Source of the DNA: Chloroflexota bacterium
GTDB lineage: Bacteria > Chloroflexota > UBA6077 > JACCZL01
NCBI GenBank assembly: GCA_020850535.1
Contig: JADZEM010000019.1
Location: 1 to 64,000, forward strand
DNA: 64,000 nucleotides
Direction: 5' to 3'
The notes under the pieces were generated by a model. The model was not told the origin of the DNA. It saw only the letters and a program-made list of their open reading frames with translations, and made no database searches. Below are positions 1 through 8,231 of the stretch, piece after piece (positions within the stretch are counted from its first letter, which is position 1; every line of letters begins with the position of its first letter). A program made the translations under genes and the position numbers.

Positions 1-162
1 GCCTACCATCCTGCAGTCGCTGCGCGACGCTCCAGTCGCACCAGTGCCTGCCGTTCCCGACGGCCGTCGCGCAGCGACGGTGTGACTGTAGGCGGGGACT
101 TCAGTCCCCGACCGCCCGTTCCATGATCCTTCGGGGACACCAATGAACATGCCATCGCCCTG
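1..162 (+). repeat. 217-bp inverted-repeat element, copy A (left part outside the window)
   Basis: Right part of the MITE-like family described at 12033-12249. It contains the arm CAGTCGCTGCGCGACG, its inverted partner, the hairpin around GGGGACTTCAGTCCCCG and the right terminus, here with one change (ACATGCCATCGCCCTG). Copy B starts 10 bp downstream, so A and B form a tandem pair like D/E. Confidence 0.8.
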
Positions 163-172
163 GTTCCTGACC

Positions 173-389
173 CAGTGCAATCGTATGTTGAGCGCGTCGT
201 GCCGCCGCGTCGGGGCTTGAAAGCCCCGCCTACGATCCTGCAGTCGCTGCGCGACGCGCCAGTCGCACCAGTGCCGGCCGTGCCCGGCGGCCGTCGCGCA
301 GCGACGGTGTGACTGTAGGCGGGGACTTCAGTCCCCGCCTGCCCGTTCCATGATGCTTCGGGTACACCAACGAACATGCTATCGCCCTG
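173..389 (+). repeat. 217-bp inverted-repeat element, copy B
   Basis: Full-length 217-bp copy. The left terminus is CAGTGCAATCGTATGTT and the right terminus ACATGCTATCGCCCTG. Both internal hairpins and both middle arms are present. It lies downstream of the coxL-like gene. The 138 bp between 390 and 527 hold no gene I can support. Confidence 0.85.
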
Positions 390-527
390 ATTCGGTCTTG
401 CATGCTGTTGTCGGCATCGCCAGTGACGGGCCAAACATGTCAATCCAGCAGTGGGCCTGGGGCAGTTCAGCCGCGAGCTTTCCGATCCACCTCGCGGTCA
501 GCATGAACGTCATGTGCAGCCTGGGCC

Positions 528-2921
528 CTATCCCCTCCGTCCTGACGCTGCGTGGATGAGCTCCCACAGGCGCGTCGGCGAGAGCGGCATCTCGTGGACC
601 CGCACCCCCAGCGGCGCGAGCGCGTCCTCGATGGCCTCCGCCAGCAGCGCCGCGACCGGGATCGCGCCGGCCTCGCCAGCCCCCTTCGCGCCGAGCGGGT
701 TGAGCGGACTGGGTGTCTCCAGGTGGCCGACCTCCAGATCGGGGATCTCCATCGCCGTGGGCAGAAGGAAGTCCATGAAGCTGGCGTTCACGAGCTGGCC
801 CGTCTCGTCGTAGTGGAGCTTCTCGTAGAACGCGCCGCCAATGCCCTGCGCCACGCCGCCGTGCACCTGCGCTTCCACAATCGTCGGGTTGACCAGCGTG
901 CCGCAGTCGTGGACGGCCACGTAGCGCAGGAAGCGAACGTCGCCCGTCTTCGGATCGATCTCCACGATGGCGGCGTGCTGGCCGCTGGCCCAGGTGGCCC
1001 GCTCCGGTGCGAAGTAACCGCGCGCCTCCAGGCCCGGCTCTTCGTCCGGCTCCAGGACGGCCCCGGCCCGTGGCTTGACCAGCCGTAACGCCGCCTCGGC
1101 CGCCGACTGGTCGTAGGCGTAGCGGATCGGGTTGGCGGCCGTCGCCAGCGCCCCGAGCGTCAACCCCTGATCCGGCAGGCCGCGCACCCGCGCCATGCCG
1201 TCCGCCAGCTCGATGTCGCCAGGGTCGGCCTCCAGCAGGCTGGCCGCGAGGGTGACCACCTTCGCGCGAACCTTCCCCGCCGCGATGTGCATCGCGTTGC
1301 CGGCCGTCACCAGGGCGCGGCTGGCGTAGGTGCCGGCCCCCCACCCGAAACGGCTGGTGTCCCCCGTGACAACCGTCACCATGCTCGGGTCGCAGCCCAG
1401 CTCCGAGGCGACGATCTGGGCGAACGTCGTCTGGTGCCCCTGGCCCTGGGTGGTCAGGCCGGTGGCGCAGAAGACGTTGCCGCTCGGATCGATCCTGACG
1501 TGCGCGCCCTCGTAGGGGCCGATGCCGGTGCCTTCGACGTAGGCTGCAAACCCGATGCCCAGGTGGCGACCACGCGTGCGGGCTTCGGCCTGCTCGGCGC
1601 GGAAGGCCGGCAGATCGATCATCTCCTCGGCCATCCGGAGGCCGGCCGGGTAGTCGCCGCTGTCGTACCTGGTGGGCGCGCCGTCCTGGAACGGCAGGCC
1701 CACGTCCCAGGGCATGTCTTCGGGTTGCACGAAGTTGCGTCGGCGGACCTCGTTCGGCGCAAGCTGAAGCTCCCGCGCGATGCGGTCGATCATCCGCTCC
1801 ATCACGAAGCAGGCGTGTGGGCGGCCGGCCCCCCGGTACGGTGTGGTGGCGACGGTGTTGGTGTAGACGACCGTGATCTCGGAGAAGTAGTTCGGGATCT
1901 TGTACGGTCCGGGTAGCTGGGTCGCCGTGATGATCGGCGTGACGATCCCGTACGGCGTGTAGGCGCCGCTGTCGTGGATCAGGCGGTCGCTCAGGGCCAG
2001 GATGCGGCCCTCTGGGTCCACGGCGACCGTCGTCTCGTGCAGCTGGCCGCGCTCCTGGCTGGCCGCGATGAAATGCTCGCGCCGATCCTCGATCCACTTG
2101 ACCGGCCGCCCGAGCTGCATGGCGGCCCAGGGCACCAGCACTTCCTCGGGGAAGAACATCAGGATCTTGGTTCCGAAGCCGCCGCCCACGTCGGGGGCGA
2201 TCACCTCGACCTTCAGCTCGGGCAGCCCGAGCATCGCCGCGAGACCGTGCTTGATGGTGATCGGGGCCTGCGTCGAGTCCCAGACCCGCAGGCTGGTCTG
2301 GCGTGGATCGTACTCGGCCACCACGCCGCGCGTCTCGATGGGGCTGCCGCAGGAGCGCTCGACGTGCAGCCGCTCGGAGAAGATGTGCGTGGCCCCGGAG
2401 AAGGCGGCGTCAGGATCGCCGACGACCTGGGTGAAGCGGGCCGCTACATTGTCTGGCACGTCGTCGTGGACGAGCGGGCTCCCCGGATCGGCCGCGTGGG
2501 CGAAATCGACGATGGCCGGCAGCGGCTCCCACTCCACGTCGATCAGCTCGACGGCGTCCTCGGCCAGGTAGCGGCTTTCGGCCACCACCATCGCCACGGC
2601 CTCCCCGATGAAGCAGACCGTATCGACGGCGAGCGGACGCTGGGTGCGCCCGTGGGTGAGGGTCGGGTGGGGGACCACCAGCGGGGCCGGCTGGTTGACC
2701 GGGCCAAGATCGGCGGCGGTGTAGACGGCGTGGACCCCGGGCAGGGCGCGGGCCCGCGAGGTGTCGATACTGCGGATGCGGGCATGTCCGTACGGGCCAC
2801 GCAGGATGGCGGCGTGGAGGGTTCCTGGTGGCTCGATGTCGTCCACGAAGGAGCCGAGACCGCGCAGCAGCCGGGGATCCTCGTTGCGGCGGATGGGCGC
2901 GCCGACGCCGCGGGTGGTCAT
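528..2921 (-). CDS. xanthine dehydrogenase/CO dehydrogenase family molybdopterin-binding (large) subunit
   Basis: This 797-residue protein is the catalytic molybdopterin subunit of a three-subunit molybdenum hydroxylase and works with the FAD and 2Fe-2S subunits encoded just upstream. The N-terminus (GVGAPIRRNEDPRLLRG) and the aldehyde oxidase/xanthine dehydrogenase a/b hammerhead followed by the Mo-binding half match the family in order and length. The active-site loop reads PYRGAGR, the form II (BMS-type) version and not the AYXCSFR loop of proven CO dehydrogenases. The catalytic glutamate motif KGAGE lies near residue 750. Transcription runs coxM-like, coxS-like, then this gene, which starts 88 bp after the small subunit, across a strong stem-loop. 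CO oxidation is not established; a purine, aldehyde or other heteroaromatic substrate is equally possible. Confidence 0.93.
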   Translation of the reverse strand: MTTRGVGAPIRRNEDPRLLRGLGSFVDDIEPPGTLHAAILRGPYGHARIRSIDTSRARALPGVHAVYTAADLGPVNQPAPLVVPHPTLTHGRTQRPLAVDTVCFIGEAVAMVVAESRYLAEDAVELIDVEWEPLPAIVDFAHAADPGSPLVHDDVPDNVAARFTQVVGDPDAAFSGATHIFSERLHVERSCGSPIETRGVVAEYDPRQTSLRVWDSTQAPITIKHGLAAMLGLPELKVEVIAPDVGGGFGTKILMFFPEEVLVPWAAMQLGRPVKWIEDRREHFIAASQERGQLHETTVAVDPEGRILALSDRLIHDSGAYTPYGIVTPIITATQLPGPYKIPNYFSEITVVYTNTVATTPYRGAGRPHACFVMERMIDRIARELQLAPNEVRRRNFVQPEDMPWDVGLPFQDGAPTRYDSGDYPAGLRMAEEMIDLPAFRAEQAEARTRGRHLGIGFAAYVEGTGIGPYEGAHVRIDPSGNVFCATGLTTQGQGHQTTFAQIVASELGCDPSMVTVVTGDTSRFGWGAGTYASRALVTAGNAMHIAAGKVRAKVVTLAASLLEADPGDIELADGMARVRGLPDQGLTLGALATAANPIRYAYDQSAAEAALRLVKPRAGAVLEPDEEPGLEARGYFAPERATWASGQHAAIVEIDPKTGDVRFLRYVAVHDCGTLVNPTIVEAQVHGGVAQGIGGAFYEKLHYDETGQLVNASFMDFLLPTAMEIPDLEVGHLETPSPLNPLGAKGAGEAGAIPVAALLAEAIEDALAPLGVRVHEMPLSPTRLWELIHAASGRRG

Positions 2922-2935
2922 GGCGCCGCCTCACG

Positions 2936-2985
2936 CCTGTGGAACCCCTCGCCCTCCGCAGCCGGGGGGCGAGGGGTTTCACAGG
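2936..2985 (-). other. 19-bp stem-loop between small- and large-subunit genes
   Basis: The arms CCTGTGGAACCCCTCGCCC (2936-2954) and GGGCGAGGGGTTTCACAGG (2967-2985) pair over 19 bp with one mismatch around a 12-base loop. The structure sits inside the 88-bp gap of a co-directional operon and has no T tract. It could be an mRNA-processing or stabilising hairpin that lowers large-subunit expression relative to the small subunit, or a small palindromic repeat. Confidence 0.75.
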
Positions 2986-3009
2986 GGCCAGGGGCCTGCC
3001 CGTAGCGAC

Positions 3010-3555
3010 TCACGGCGCACTCTCCCCCGCAAGCTGCCCGGCGGCCTGCTTCACCGCCCTGACGATGTTCTGGTAGCCCGTGCAGCGGCAGAGGTTGCCG
3101 CTCAGGCCGGCCCGGATCTCCTCGTCGGTGGGGGCGGGCGTGTCGCGCAGCAGGGCGGTCACCGTCATCAGGATGCCGGGCGTGCAGAAGCCGCACTGGA
3201 GGCCATGGGCGTTCCAGAACGCCTCCTGGAGCGGGTGCAGCGCGTCTGACGACGGGGCCAGCCCCTCGACGGTCTGGATCGCTGAGCCGTCTGCCTGCAC
3301 GGCCAGCATCAGGCAGGAGCGGACCGGCTCGCCATCCACCAGGATGGTGCACGCGCCGCAGACCCCGTGCTCGCAGCCGACGTGCGTGCCGGTCAGCCGA
3401 AGCTCGTGACGGATGAAGTCGGAGAGCAGCAGGCGCGGCTCGACGGCACGCTGGTAGGCCCGGCCATTGACGGTGAGACTGACCGCGACGCGCTCGCCAG
3501 CGTACGCTGCCGGCGCTGACTCGAAGGCTGGCAGCCCGGGCGTGGCGTCAGGCAT
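3010..3555 (-). CDS. (2Fe-2S)-binding small subunit of molybdenum hydroxylase (CoxS/XdhC-type)
   Basis: Electron-transfer subunit of the same complex, 181 residues with the start at MPDATPGLPAF. The first cluster motif is CEHGVCGACT followed by a distal Cys (VRSCLM). The second is CGFCTPG plus CRCTGYQNI. Together they give the eight cysteines expected for the plant-ferredoxin and helical 2Fe-2S domains. An upstream in-frame extension exists, but this start overlaps the preceding FAD-subunit gene by 8 bp, which points to translational coupling, and gives the usual family length. The protein passes electrons from the molybdopterin subunit to the FAD subunit. Confidence 0.93.
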   Translation of the reverse strand: MPDATPGLPAFESAPAAYAGERVAVSLTVNGRAYQRAVEPRLLLSDFIRHELRLTGTHVGCEHGVCGACTILVDGEPVRSCLMLAVQADGSAIQTVEGLAPSSDALHPLQEAFWNAHGLQCGFCTPGILMTVTALLRDTPAPTDEEIRAGLSGNLCRCTGYQNIVRAVKQAAGQLAGESAP

Positions 3556-4603
3556 TGGACAGGCCTCCCAGCTCGTAGGCAACGGCTTCGGCAGCGCCAT
3601 CGTCGAGGACGACGGCTGGCCCGAGATCGCGGTCAGGCGCGGGCCGAGCCGCGGCCACGACCTCGCCCGCATCCGGGCCCGCGGCCGAAGCGGGTCCGTC
3701 CGGCGCTGGAGCGGCGTCGGTGCGGGCAACGGCACGGGTGTACGCCGTCTGCACAGCGCGCTCGGTCAGGATGCCGGCGAGATGGCGGCGGTAGGCGGCC
3801 GTCGCCTGCACGTCCGTCTCGGGATCGATGGCGTCGCGGACGGCGTCGGCCACGGCGGCCAGCTGCATCGTCAGCAGCCGCCCGTCAGCCCGGGGCCGCG
3901 CGCCGCGCAGGATCGTCTCGGCGGCGCTGGCGCGGATCGGGACGCCGCCGACGCCGGTCAGCACGATGCTGGCCTCGGTCACCTCACGCTGCACGACGGT
4001 CAGCGCCACGCCAACGCCGGCCAGGGCGTAGTCGCCGTGCCGCCGCGCGAACTCGATCCAGGAGAAGCCCGCCCCCGGTCCGGCCTTCGGGAAGCAGACC
4101 TCGGTGACGATCTCGTCGGGCTGGAGCGTCGTCTCCAGGTAGCCCCGGTACAGGTCACGGGCGGGCAGCGTCCGCGTACTGTGCACACTCTGAACGACGA
4201 CGGTGGCGTCCAGGCAGACGGCGACGGCCGGCAACTCGGCGGCGGGGTCGGCGTGGGCGATGCTGCCGCCAATCGTGCCGCGATTCCGGATCTGCGGGTG
4301 GCCGACGAAGGTGATCGCCTCGGCCAGCAGCGGCACGCCCAGCCTGATCCGCTCGTCCCGCTCGACGGTCCGCTGCCGGGCCATCGCGCCGATGACGTAG
4401 CCGCCGTTGCGCTCCTCGATCCCGCGTAGCTCCACGAGGCGGCCCAGGTCGATCAGGCGGGCGGGCCGGGCCAGCCGCATGTTGAGGATCGGGATCAGGC
4501 TCTGCCCGCCGGCCAGGAGCTTGCCGTCGTCGCCGGCCGCGAGCGCCGTGAGCGCGTCGTCAAGCGAGCGTGGCGCAAGGTACTGAAACGGCGCGGGCTT
4601 CAC
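3548..4603 (-). CDS. FAD-binding medium subunit of molybdenum hydroxylase (CoxM-type)
   Basis: First gene of the operon; its product holds FAD and hands electrons to the acceptor. The protein begins KPAPFQYLAPRSLDDAL, typical of CoxM homologues. It contains the FAD pyrophosphate loops LLAGGQSLIP near residue 30 and TIGGSIAHADPAAELP near residue 100, then the CO-dehydrogenase flavoprotein C-terminal domain. I chose the GTG at 4603 because GGGAG lies about 10 bases upstream and the family usually starts here; an ATG at 4636 would add 11 residues without a clear ribosome site. The C-terminus has an Ala/Asp/Pro-rich stretch of about 50 residues that looks unstructured. Confidence 0.92.
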   Translation of the reverse strand: MKPAPFQYLAPRSLDDALTALAAGDDGKLLAGGQSLIPILNMRLARPARLIDLGRLVELRGIEERNGGYVIGAMARQRTVERDERIRLGVPLLAEAITFVGHPQIRNRGTIGGSIAHADPAAELPAVAVCLDATVVVQSVHSTRTLPARDLYRGYLETTLQPDEIVTEVCFPKAGPGAGFSWIEFARRHGDYALAGVGVALTVVQREVTEASIVLTGVGGVPIRASAAETILRGARPRADGRLLTMQLAAVADAVRDAIDPETDVQATAAYRRHLAGILTERAVQTAYTRAVARTDAAPAPDGPASAAGPDAGEVVAAARPAPDRDLGPAVVLDDGAAEAVAYELGGLSNA

Positions 4604-4676
4604 GGCGGCCACCACTCCCAAGCGAGTCGCAGGCATTCCAGCACGGCGAGCACGAGGTCACCGTGACCCTGATGGC

Positions 4677-4796
4677 GTCATCATCCCGACCGAAGTGAGG
4701 AACGAACGGAGTGAAGGGATCTTCCTCACGCCTATGTACGGCTCACCGGGGAAGATCCCTCGACTCGACTCGCAAGCTCGTTCCGCTCGGGATGAC
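4677..4796 (+). repeat. short inverted-repeat element, family 2, copy 1
   Basis: About 118 bp bounded by (G)TCATCCCGACC and GCTCGGGATGAC. Inner arms GAAGGGATCTTCC and GGAAGATCCCTCG flank a short loop, so the whole unit can fold on itself. Related copies lie at 21576-21687 and 36933-37037. It fills most of the gap between the FAD-subunit gene and the PAP2 gene. Similar GTCATCCC-type repeats occur in many environmental genomes, from memory and not checked here. Confidence 0.8.
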
Positions 4797-4885
4797 GGGG
4801 CAGTTGTCGGGTTCCCGTGCCTCGTACCAGGAAAGCGCCATGATAGCCGATTTGCACGAGATTTCAACCCGGACGTGGCGGCTAC

Positions 4886-5851
4886 TTACCAGTTGAGGAC
4901 GCGCTGGACCGGCCGGCGGATCGTCTCCGAGAGCAGCATCCCCAGCGCCGCGCCAGAGAGCACGTCCCCGGGGTAGTGCGCCCCGACGTAGACCCGGCTG
5001 AACCCGACGCACGAGGCCAGCCCGAAGAACACTGGTGCACGGCGCGGCCAGACTGTGCTGACGATCCAGGCGCCCGCGAACGCTGCCGCCGTGTGGCCGC
5101 TCGGGAACGACCAGCCGTCAGGACGGCGTCCGATCACCATGGCGCGGACCACGTCGATGAACGGCCGGCGACGCTTGAACAGCGACTTGATCGGCCACTC
5201 GACGAGCGAGGTCGAGCCGAGCACGCACGGCACGGCAAGCTGGAAGGCCCGGCGGCTGTCCTGTGCGCCGGCGAGGCGGGCGGCCGCCAGCCCCAGCAGC
5301 CAGATCCAGCCGCCCGTGGTGATGACGGTGACGGTGTCGGCGGCCACGTTGGCGGCGTGCGGGTGGGGCAGCCGGTTGACGGCCAGGAAGATCTTGGTGT
5401 CCCAGCGCTGGAGCCGCCCCATGCGGTGCAGCATCGCATCGCGCAGGAGGGCACGGCCCCGGCGGGCTTCGGGCGTGGGAGCGTCCCCGTCCGGCGGCAG
5501 CACGTCCACGGCGGCCCGTGCCGCTTGCGGCGCTTCGGGCGTCTGGGCGAAGGCCTGGGCGGCCGTCTCGGCCAGGACGGCCGCCGGGCACTCCGTCCCG
5601 TCGTGGTCGGCCTCGGCGCGCTCCACGGCGTCGGCCGCCCGGCCGGGGGCGGCAGCGGCCTGCTCGGCGCGTTGACCTGTCATCGTGCCGCCCGCGAGCT
5701 GCTCGACCTGCTCGGCAACCTGCTCGGCGGCCTCGGGCGTGTCGATGGCGGCCAGCTCGTCGGTCAGCACCCGCGCAACACGCGCCTCCTGATCGCTGGC
5801 TGGAGCTTGCTGCTGCTGCTGCTCGTCGCGCTGTGGCCGCTCCTGTTTCAT
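4886..5851 (-). CDS. PAP2-superfamily phosphatase with long N-terminal extension
   Basis: Membrane lipid phosphatase of the PAP2 superfamily, 321 residues. The three phosphatase motifs are in order in the C-terminal half: KSLFKRRRPF (motif 1), SFPSGH (motif 2) and SRVYVGAHYPGDV (motif 3). Hydrophobic segments lie between them. This gives the acid-phosphatase catalytic histidines facing the outer side of the membrane. Likely substrates are undecaprenyl pyrophosphate or phosphatidate-type lipids, but the sequence does not decide. The first 130 residues are Ala/Glu/Gln-rich, include a five-glutamine run encoded by a CAG tract, and look like a soluble coiled extension not seen in minimal family members. 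The gene is divergent from the antiporter gene, with 183 bp between the starts. Confidence 0.9.
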   Translation of the reverse strand: MKQERPQRDEQQQQQAPASDQEARVARVLTDELAAIDTPEAAEQVAEQVEQLAGGTMTGQRAEQAAAAPGRAADAVERAEADHDGTECPAAVLAETAAQAFAQTPEAPQAARAAVDVLPPDGDAPTPEARRGRALLRDAMLHRMGRLQRWDTKIFLAVNRLPHPHAANVAADTVTVITTGGWIWLLGLAAARLAGAQDSRRAFQLAVPCVLGSTSLVEWPIKSLFKRRRPFIDVVRAMVIGRRPDGWSFPSGHTAAAFAGAWIVSTVWPRRAPVFFGLASCVGFSRVYVGAHYPGDVLSGAALGMLLSETIRRPVQRVLNW

Positions 5852-6034
5852 GGCGTCGTCCTACCCTCCCGACACTCGTGCTCGGGCCATGAGATGCATC
5901 TTTTGGGCCAGGGGCGGTCCGAGGGTGCCAAGGTGATTGCCTTTGCCGCAGGAACTCGTCAAGCTTCATCAAGCCCCGACACGGCTGCGCGAGTGGGTGG
6001 ATTTCGACACCCACGCCTACCTGTGGGGCATCCT

Positions 6035-7654
6035 ATGACCGAGGCCGCTGTCGATCCTGGCAGCCGTAGGGGGCGGGCGCGCGTGCACGAGGTTGAGCTG
6101 GCCCTGGCGCTGCTGGTGGCGGTGGCTGCGCTGTCCACGCTGGCGCGGCTGCTGGGCGTGCCCCAGCCGATCTTCCAACTGGTGGGCGGGCTGCTGCTGG
6201 CGCTCAGCCCGTTCGTGCCGAACGTGGTCTTGCACCCCGACATTGTGTTCCTGCTGTTCCTGCCGCCGCTGCTCTATATCGCCGCGTTCGAGACGGCGAT
6301 CCGCGACGTGCGGGCGCTGCTCCAGTCGATCCTCTCGCTGGCGGTCGGGCTGGCGCTCGCCACCACGGTCGCCGTGGCCGTCGTGACGCATCTGGTGGTC
6401 CCGAGCATCGGGTGGGCGGCGGCCTTCGCGCTGGGGGCCATCGTGTCGCCGCCGGATGCCGTCGCAGCGGTCGCGGTGCTGCGACGGTTGAGCGTGCCGC
6501 GCCAGATCGTCACGCTGCTGGAGGGCGAGAGCCTGTTCAACGACGCGACGGCGCTGGTGGCGTTCCGGATCTCCGTGGTGGCGATGGCGACGGCCAGCTT
6601 CTCGCTGCCCTCGGCCACGGTCCAGTTCGGGCTGGTGGGGCTGGGTGGCATCGCCGTCGGGCTGGCCGTGGCGGCGGTCATCGCGCTGGTCCGCAAGCGG
6701 ATCGTGGATGCACCCGTCGAGATCACGATCTCGCTCCTGACGCCGTTCGCCGCGTACCTGCCGGCCGAAGCGCTCGGCGTCTCGGGGGTGCTGGCGACGG
6801 TGACGACCGGCCTGGCTATCGGCTGGTGGTCGCCGCGGCTGATGGATGCCGACGTGCGGGTGCGGTCTCGGGCCGTCTGGGACATGCTGATCTTCGTCCT
6901 AAACGGGATGGTCTTCCTGCTGATCGGTCTTCAGCTCTCGACGATCCTGGAGGTGTTGCGCGGCCGGTCGCTGGTGGAGCTGACGACGCTCGGGGTGGCG
7001 GTCAGCGGGGCCGCCATCGTAACGCGGCTGGCCTGGGTGGCGCTCGGGGAGGTGATCGACCGCTGGCGGGGGCAGCCGGCCTCCTGGCGTGAGGCAGCGA
7101 TCGTCGGCTGGGCCGGTATGCGCGGCGCAGTCTCCCTGGCGACGGCGCTGGCGCTGCCCCTGGACACCCCGGACCGCCCGCTGCTGCTGTTCCTGGCGTT
7201 CGCGGTGATCCTGGCGACGCTGGTGGGCCAGGGGCTGACGCTGCCGCCGCTGATTCGGATGCTCGGGGTGGCGGATGACGGCGCTGGCGCAGAGCAGGAG
7301 GCGCACGCCCGCCGGGTGGCGGTGGACGCGGCCTGTGCGCGCATCGTGCAACTGGCCGACGAGTGGCCAGATCACAAGCCGCTGGTGGACACGCTGAAGG
7401 TGCAGTACGGGCACCGCAAGACGCACCTGCACGAGCTGCAAGCCCTGGGCGACGGGGTCGAGGAGGTCGAGGGCCAGACGTCCGAGGGGGCCGCCGAGCA
7501 GGAGCTGATCGAGCACCGCGCCATCCGCCGCGCCGTCATCGATGCCGAGCGCGCGGCCATTCTGGAGCTGCGGGAGGCGGGGGAGATCGGGGATCAAGTG
7601 TGGCGGCGGGTCGAGCGCGACCTGGACCTTGAGGAGCTGCGGCTCGAAGCGTAG
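6035..7654 (+). CDS. Na+/H+ antiporter, CPA1 family
   Basis: Integral membrane cation/proton exchanger of 539 residues. From about residue 15 to 415 it alternates hydrophobic helices. Typical CPA1 features include FLPPLLYIAAFET, the ion-binding helix AIVSPPDAVAAVAVLRRL and EGESLFNDATALVAF, with the conserved Asp residues of the transport site. The last 120 residues are hydrophilic, charged and helical, a cytoplasmic regulatory tail common in NhaP/TIGR00831-type proteins. The open frame extends far upstream antisense to the PAP2 gene; I set the start at MTEAAVDPG because the upstream part lacks protein character. Function: pH and sodium homeostasis. Confidence 0.93.
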   Translation: MTEAAVDPGSRRGRARVHEVELALALLVAVAALSTLARLLGVPQPIFQLVGGLLLALSPFVPNVVLHPDIVFLLFLPPLLYIAAFETAIRDVRALLQSILSLAVGLALATTVAVAVVTHLVVPSIGWAAAFALGAIVSPPDAVAAVAVLRRLSVPRQIVTLLEGESLFNDATALVAFRISVVAMATASFSLPSATVQFGLVGLGGIAVGLAVAAVIALVRKRIVDAPVEITISLLTPFAAYLPAEALGVSGVLATVTTGLAIGWWSPRLMDADVRVRSRAVWDMLIFVLNGMVFLLIGLQLSTILEVLRGRSLVELTTLGVAVSGAAIVTRLAWVALGEVIDRWRGQPASWREAAIVGWAGMRGAVSLATALALPLDTPDRPLLLFLAFAVILATLVGQGLTLPPLIRMLGVADDGAGAEQEAHARRVAVDAACARIVQLADEWPDHKPLVDTLKVQYGHRKTHLHELQALGDGVEEVEGQTSEGAAEQELIEHRAIRRAVIDAERAAILELREAGEIGDQVWRRVERDLDLEELRLEA

Positions 7655-7740
7655 GGCCTGTAGCTCCCCGAAACCGTGACGGTCACGACGGCGGCACTGG
7701 ACCAGAGCTACGATGCGTACCCGTGTCCAACGGGAAACCT

Positions 7741-7973
7741 CAGGGCAATCGCACGTTCGTTGGCGTTCCCAGTACGTGGTACGACGCGCAGTCGGGGGCT
7801 GATGAAGATTGACGAAATAAGTCCCCGTCTACAGTCATTCAGTCGCTTCGCGACGAAGGGTGGAAATAGCCGTCGCCGGGTGAGCCGGGAGCGTCGCGAA
7901 GCGACTGCAGGATGGTAGGCGGGGCTTTCAAGCCCCGACGACGCCGCATGACGCGCCCAACATGCAACCGCCC
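7741..7973 (-). repeat. 217-bp-family inverted-repeat element, copy C (diverged, 233 bp, opposite orientation)
   Basis: Begins CAGGGCAATCGCACGTTC and ends ACATGCAACCGCCC, in reverse orientation to copies A, B, D-G. The CAGTCGCTTCGCGACG arms and the GGGGCTTTCAAGCCCCG hairpin are retained. Direct repeats flank it: AACGGGAAACCT (7729-7740) and AACGGGAAACTT (7974-7985), 11 of 12 identical, a likely target-site duplication. It lies between the 3' ends of two convergent genes. Confidence 0.8.
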
Positions 7974-8231
7974 AACGGGAAACTTACCGGCCGTGCGGGT
8001 TGCGAACCTACCGGATGGTAGGTCTGGCTGAGGACATCGGTTCTCCAGTCCCGGCCTATGCTGTCGGTGTCAGCCCGCACCGGATGGCGGCCGGCGATGC
8101 GGCTCGCTGACGCAGCCATCACGTTCGAGGGGCCGCTGAGCGCCGCGAACACGGCCCTGAGCGGGCTTCAGTGGTGACGGTCCAGGTGCAGGGATCGGCG
8201 TCGGCTTCTGAGGTCCGCGCCGCCCGGCGCT
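7974..8231. other. intergenic remainder between convergent genes
   Basis: Apart from the right direct repeat of copy C and a small hairpin CCTACC-GGAT-GGTAGG (8007-8022), I see nothing supportable. A 40-codon open frame at 8057-8176 lacks a ribosome site. Confidence 0.5.

Noticed and set aside
379-514. Short minus-strand frame after the coxL-like stop (MTFMLTARWIGKL...)
   Set aside because: No convincing ribosome site and it ends inside the repeat terminus; could be a remnant but unsupported.
379-2097. 572-codon open frame antisense/out of phase with the coxL-like gene
   Set aside because: Composition is Arg/Gly/Ala-rich with no family features; it is the usual shadow frame of GC-rich coding DNA.
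8057-8176. 40-codon plus-strand frame ending ALSGLQW
   Set aside because: Codon use is plausible, but no ribosome site and no recognisable family; too weak to annotate.
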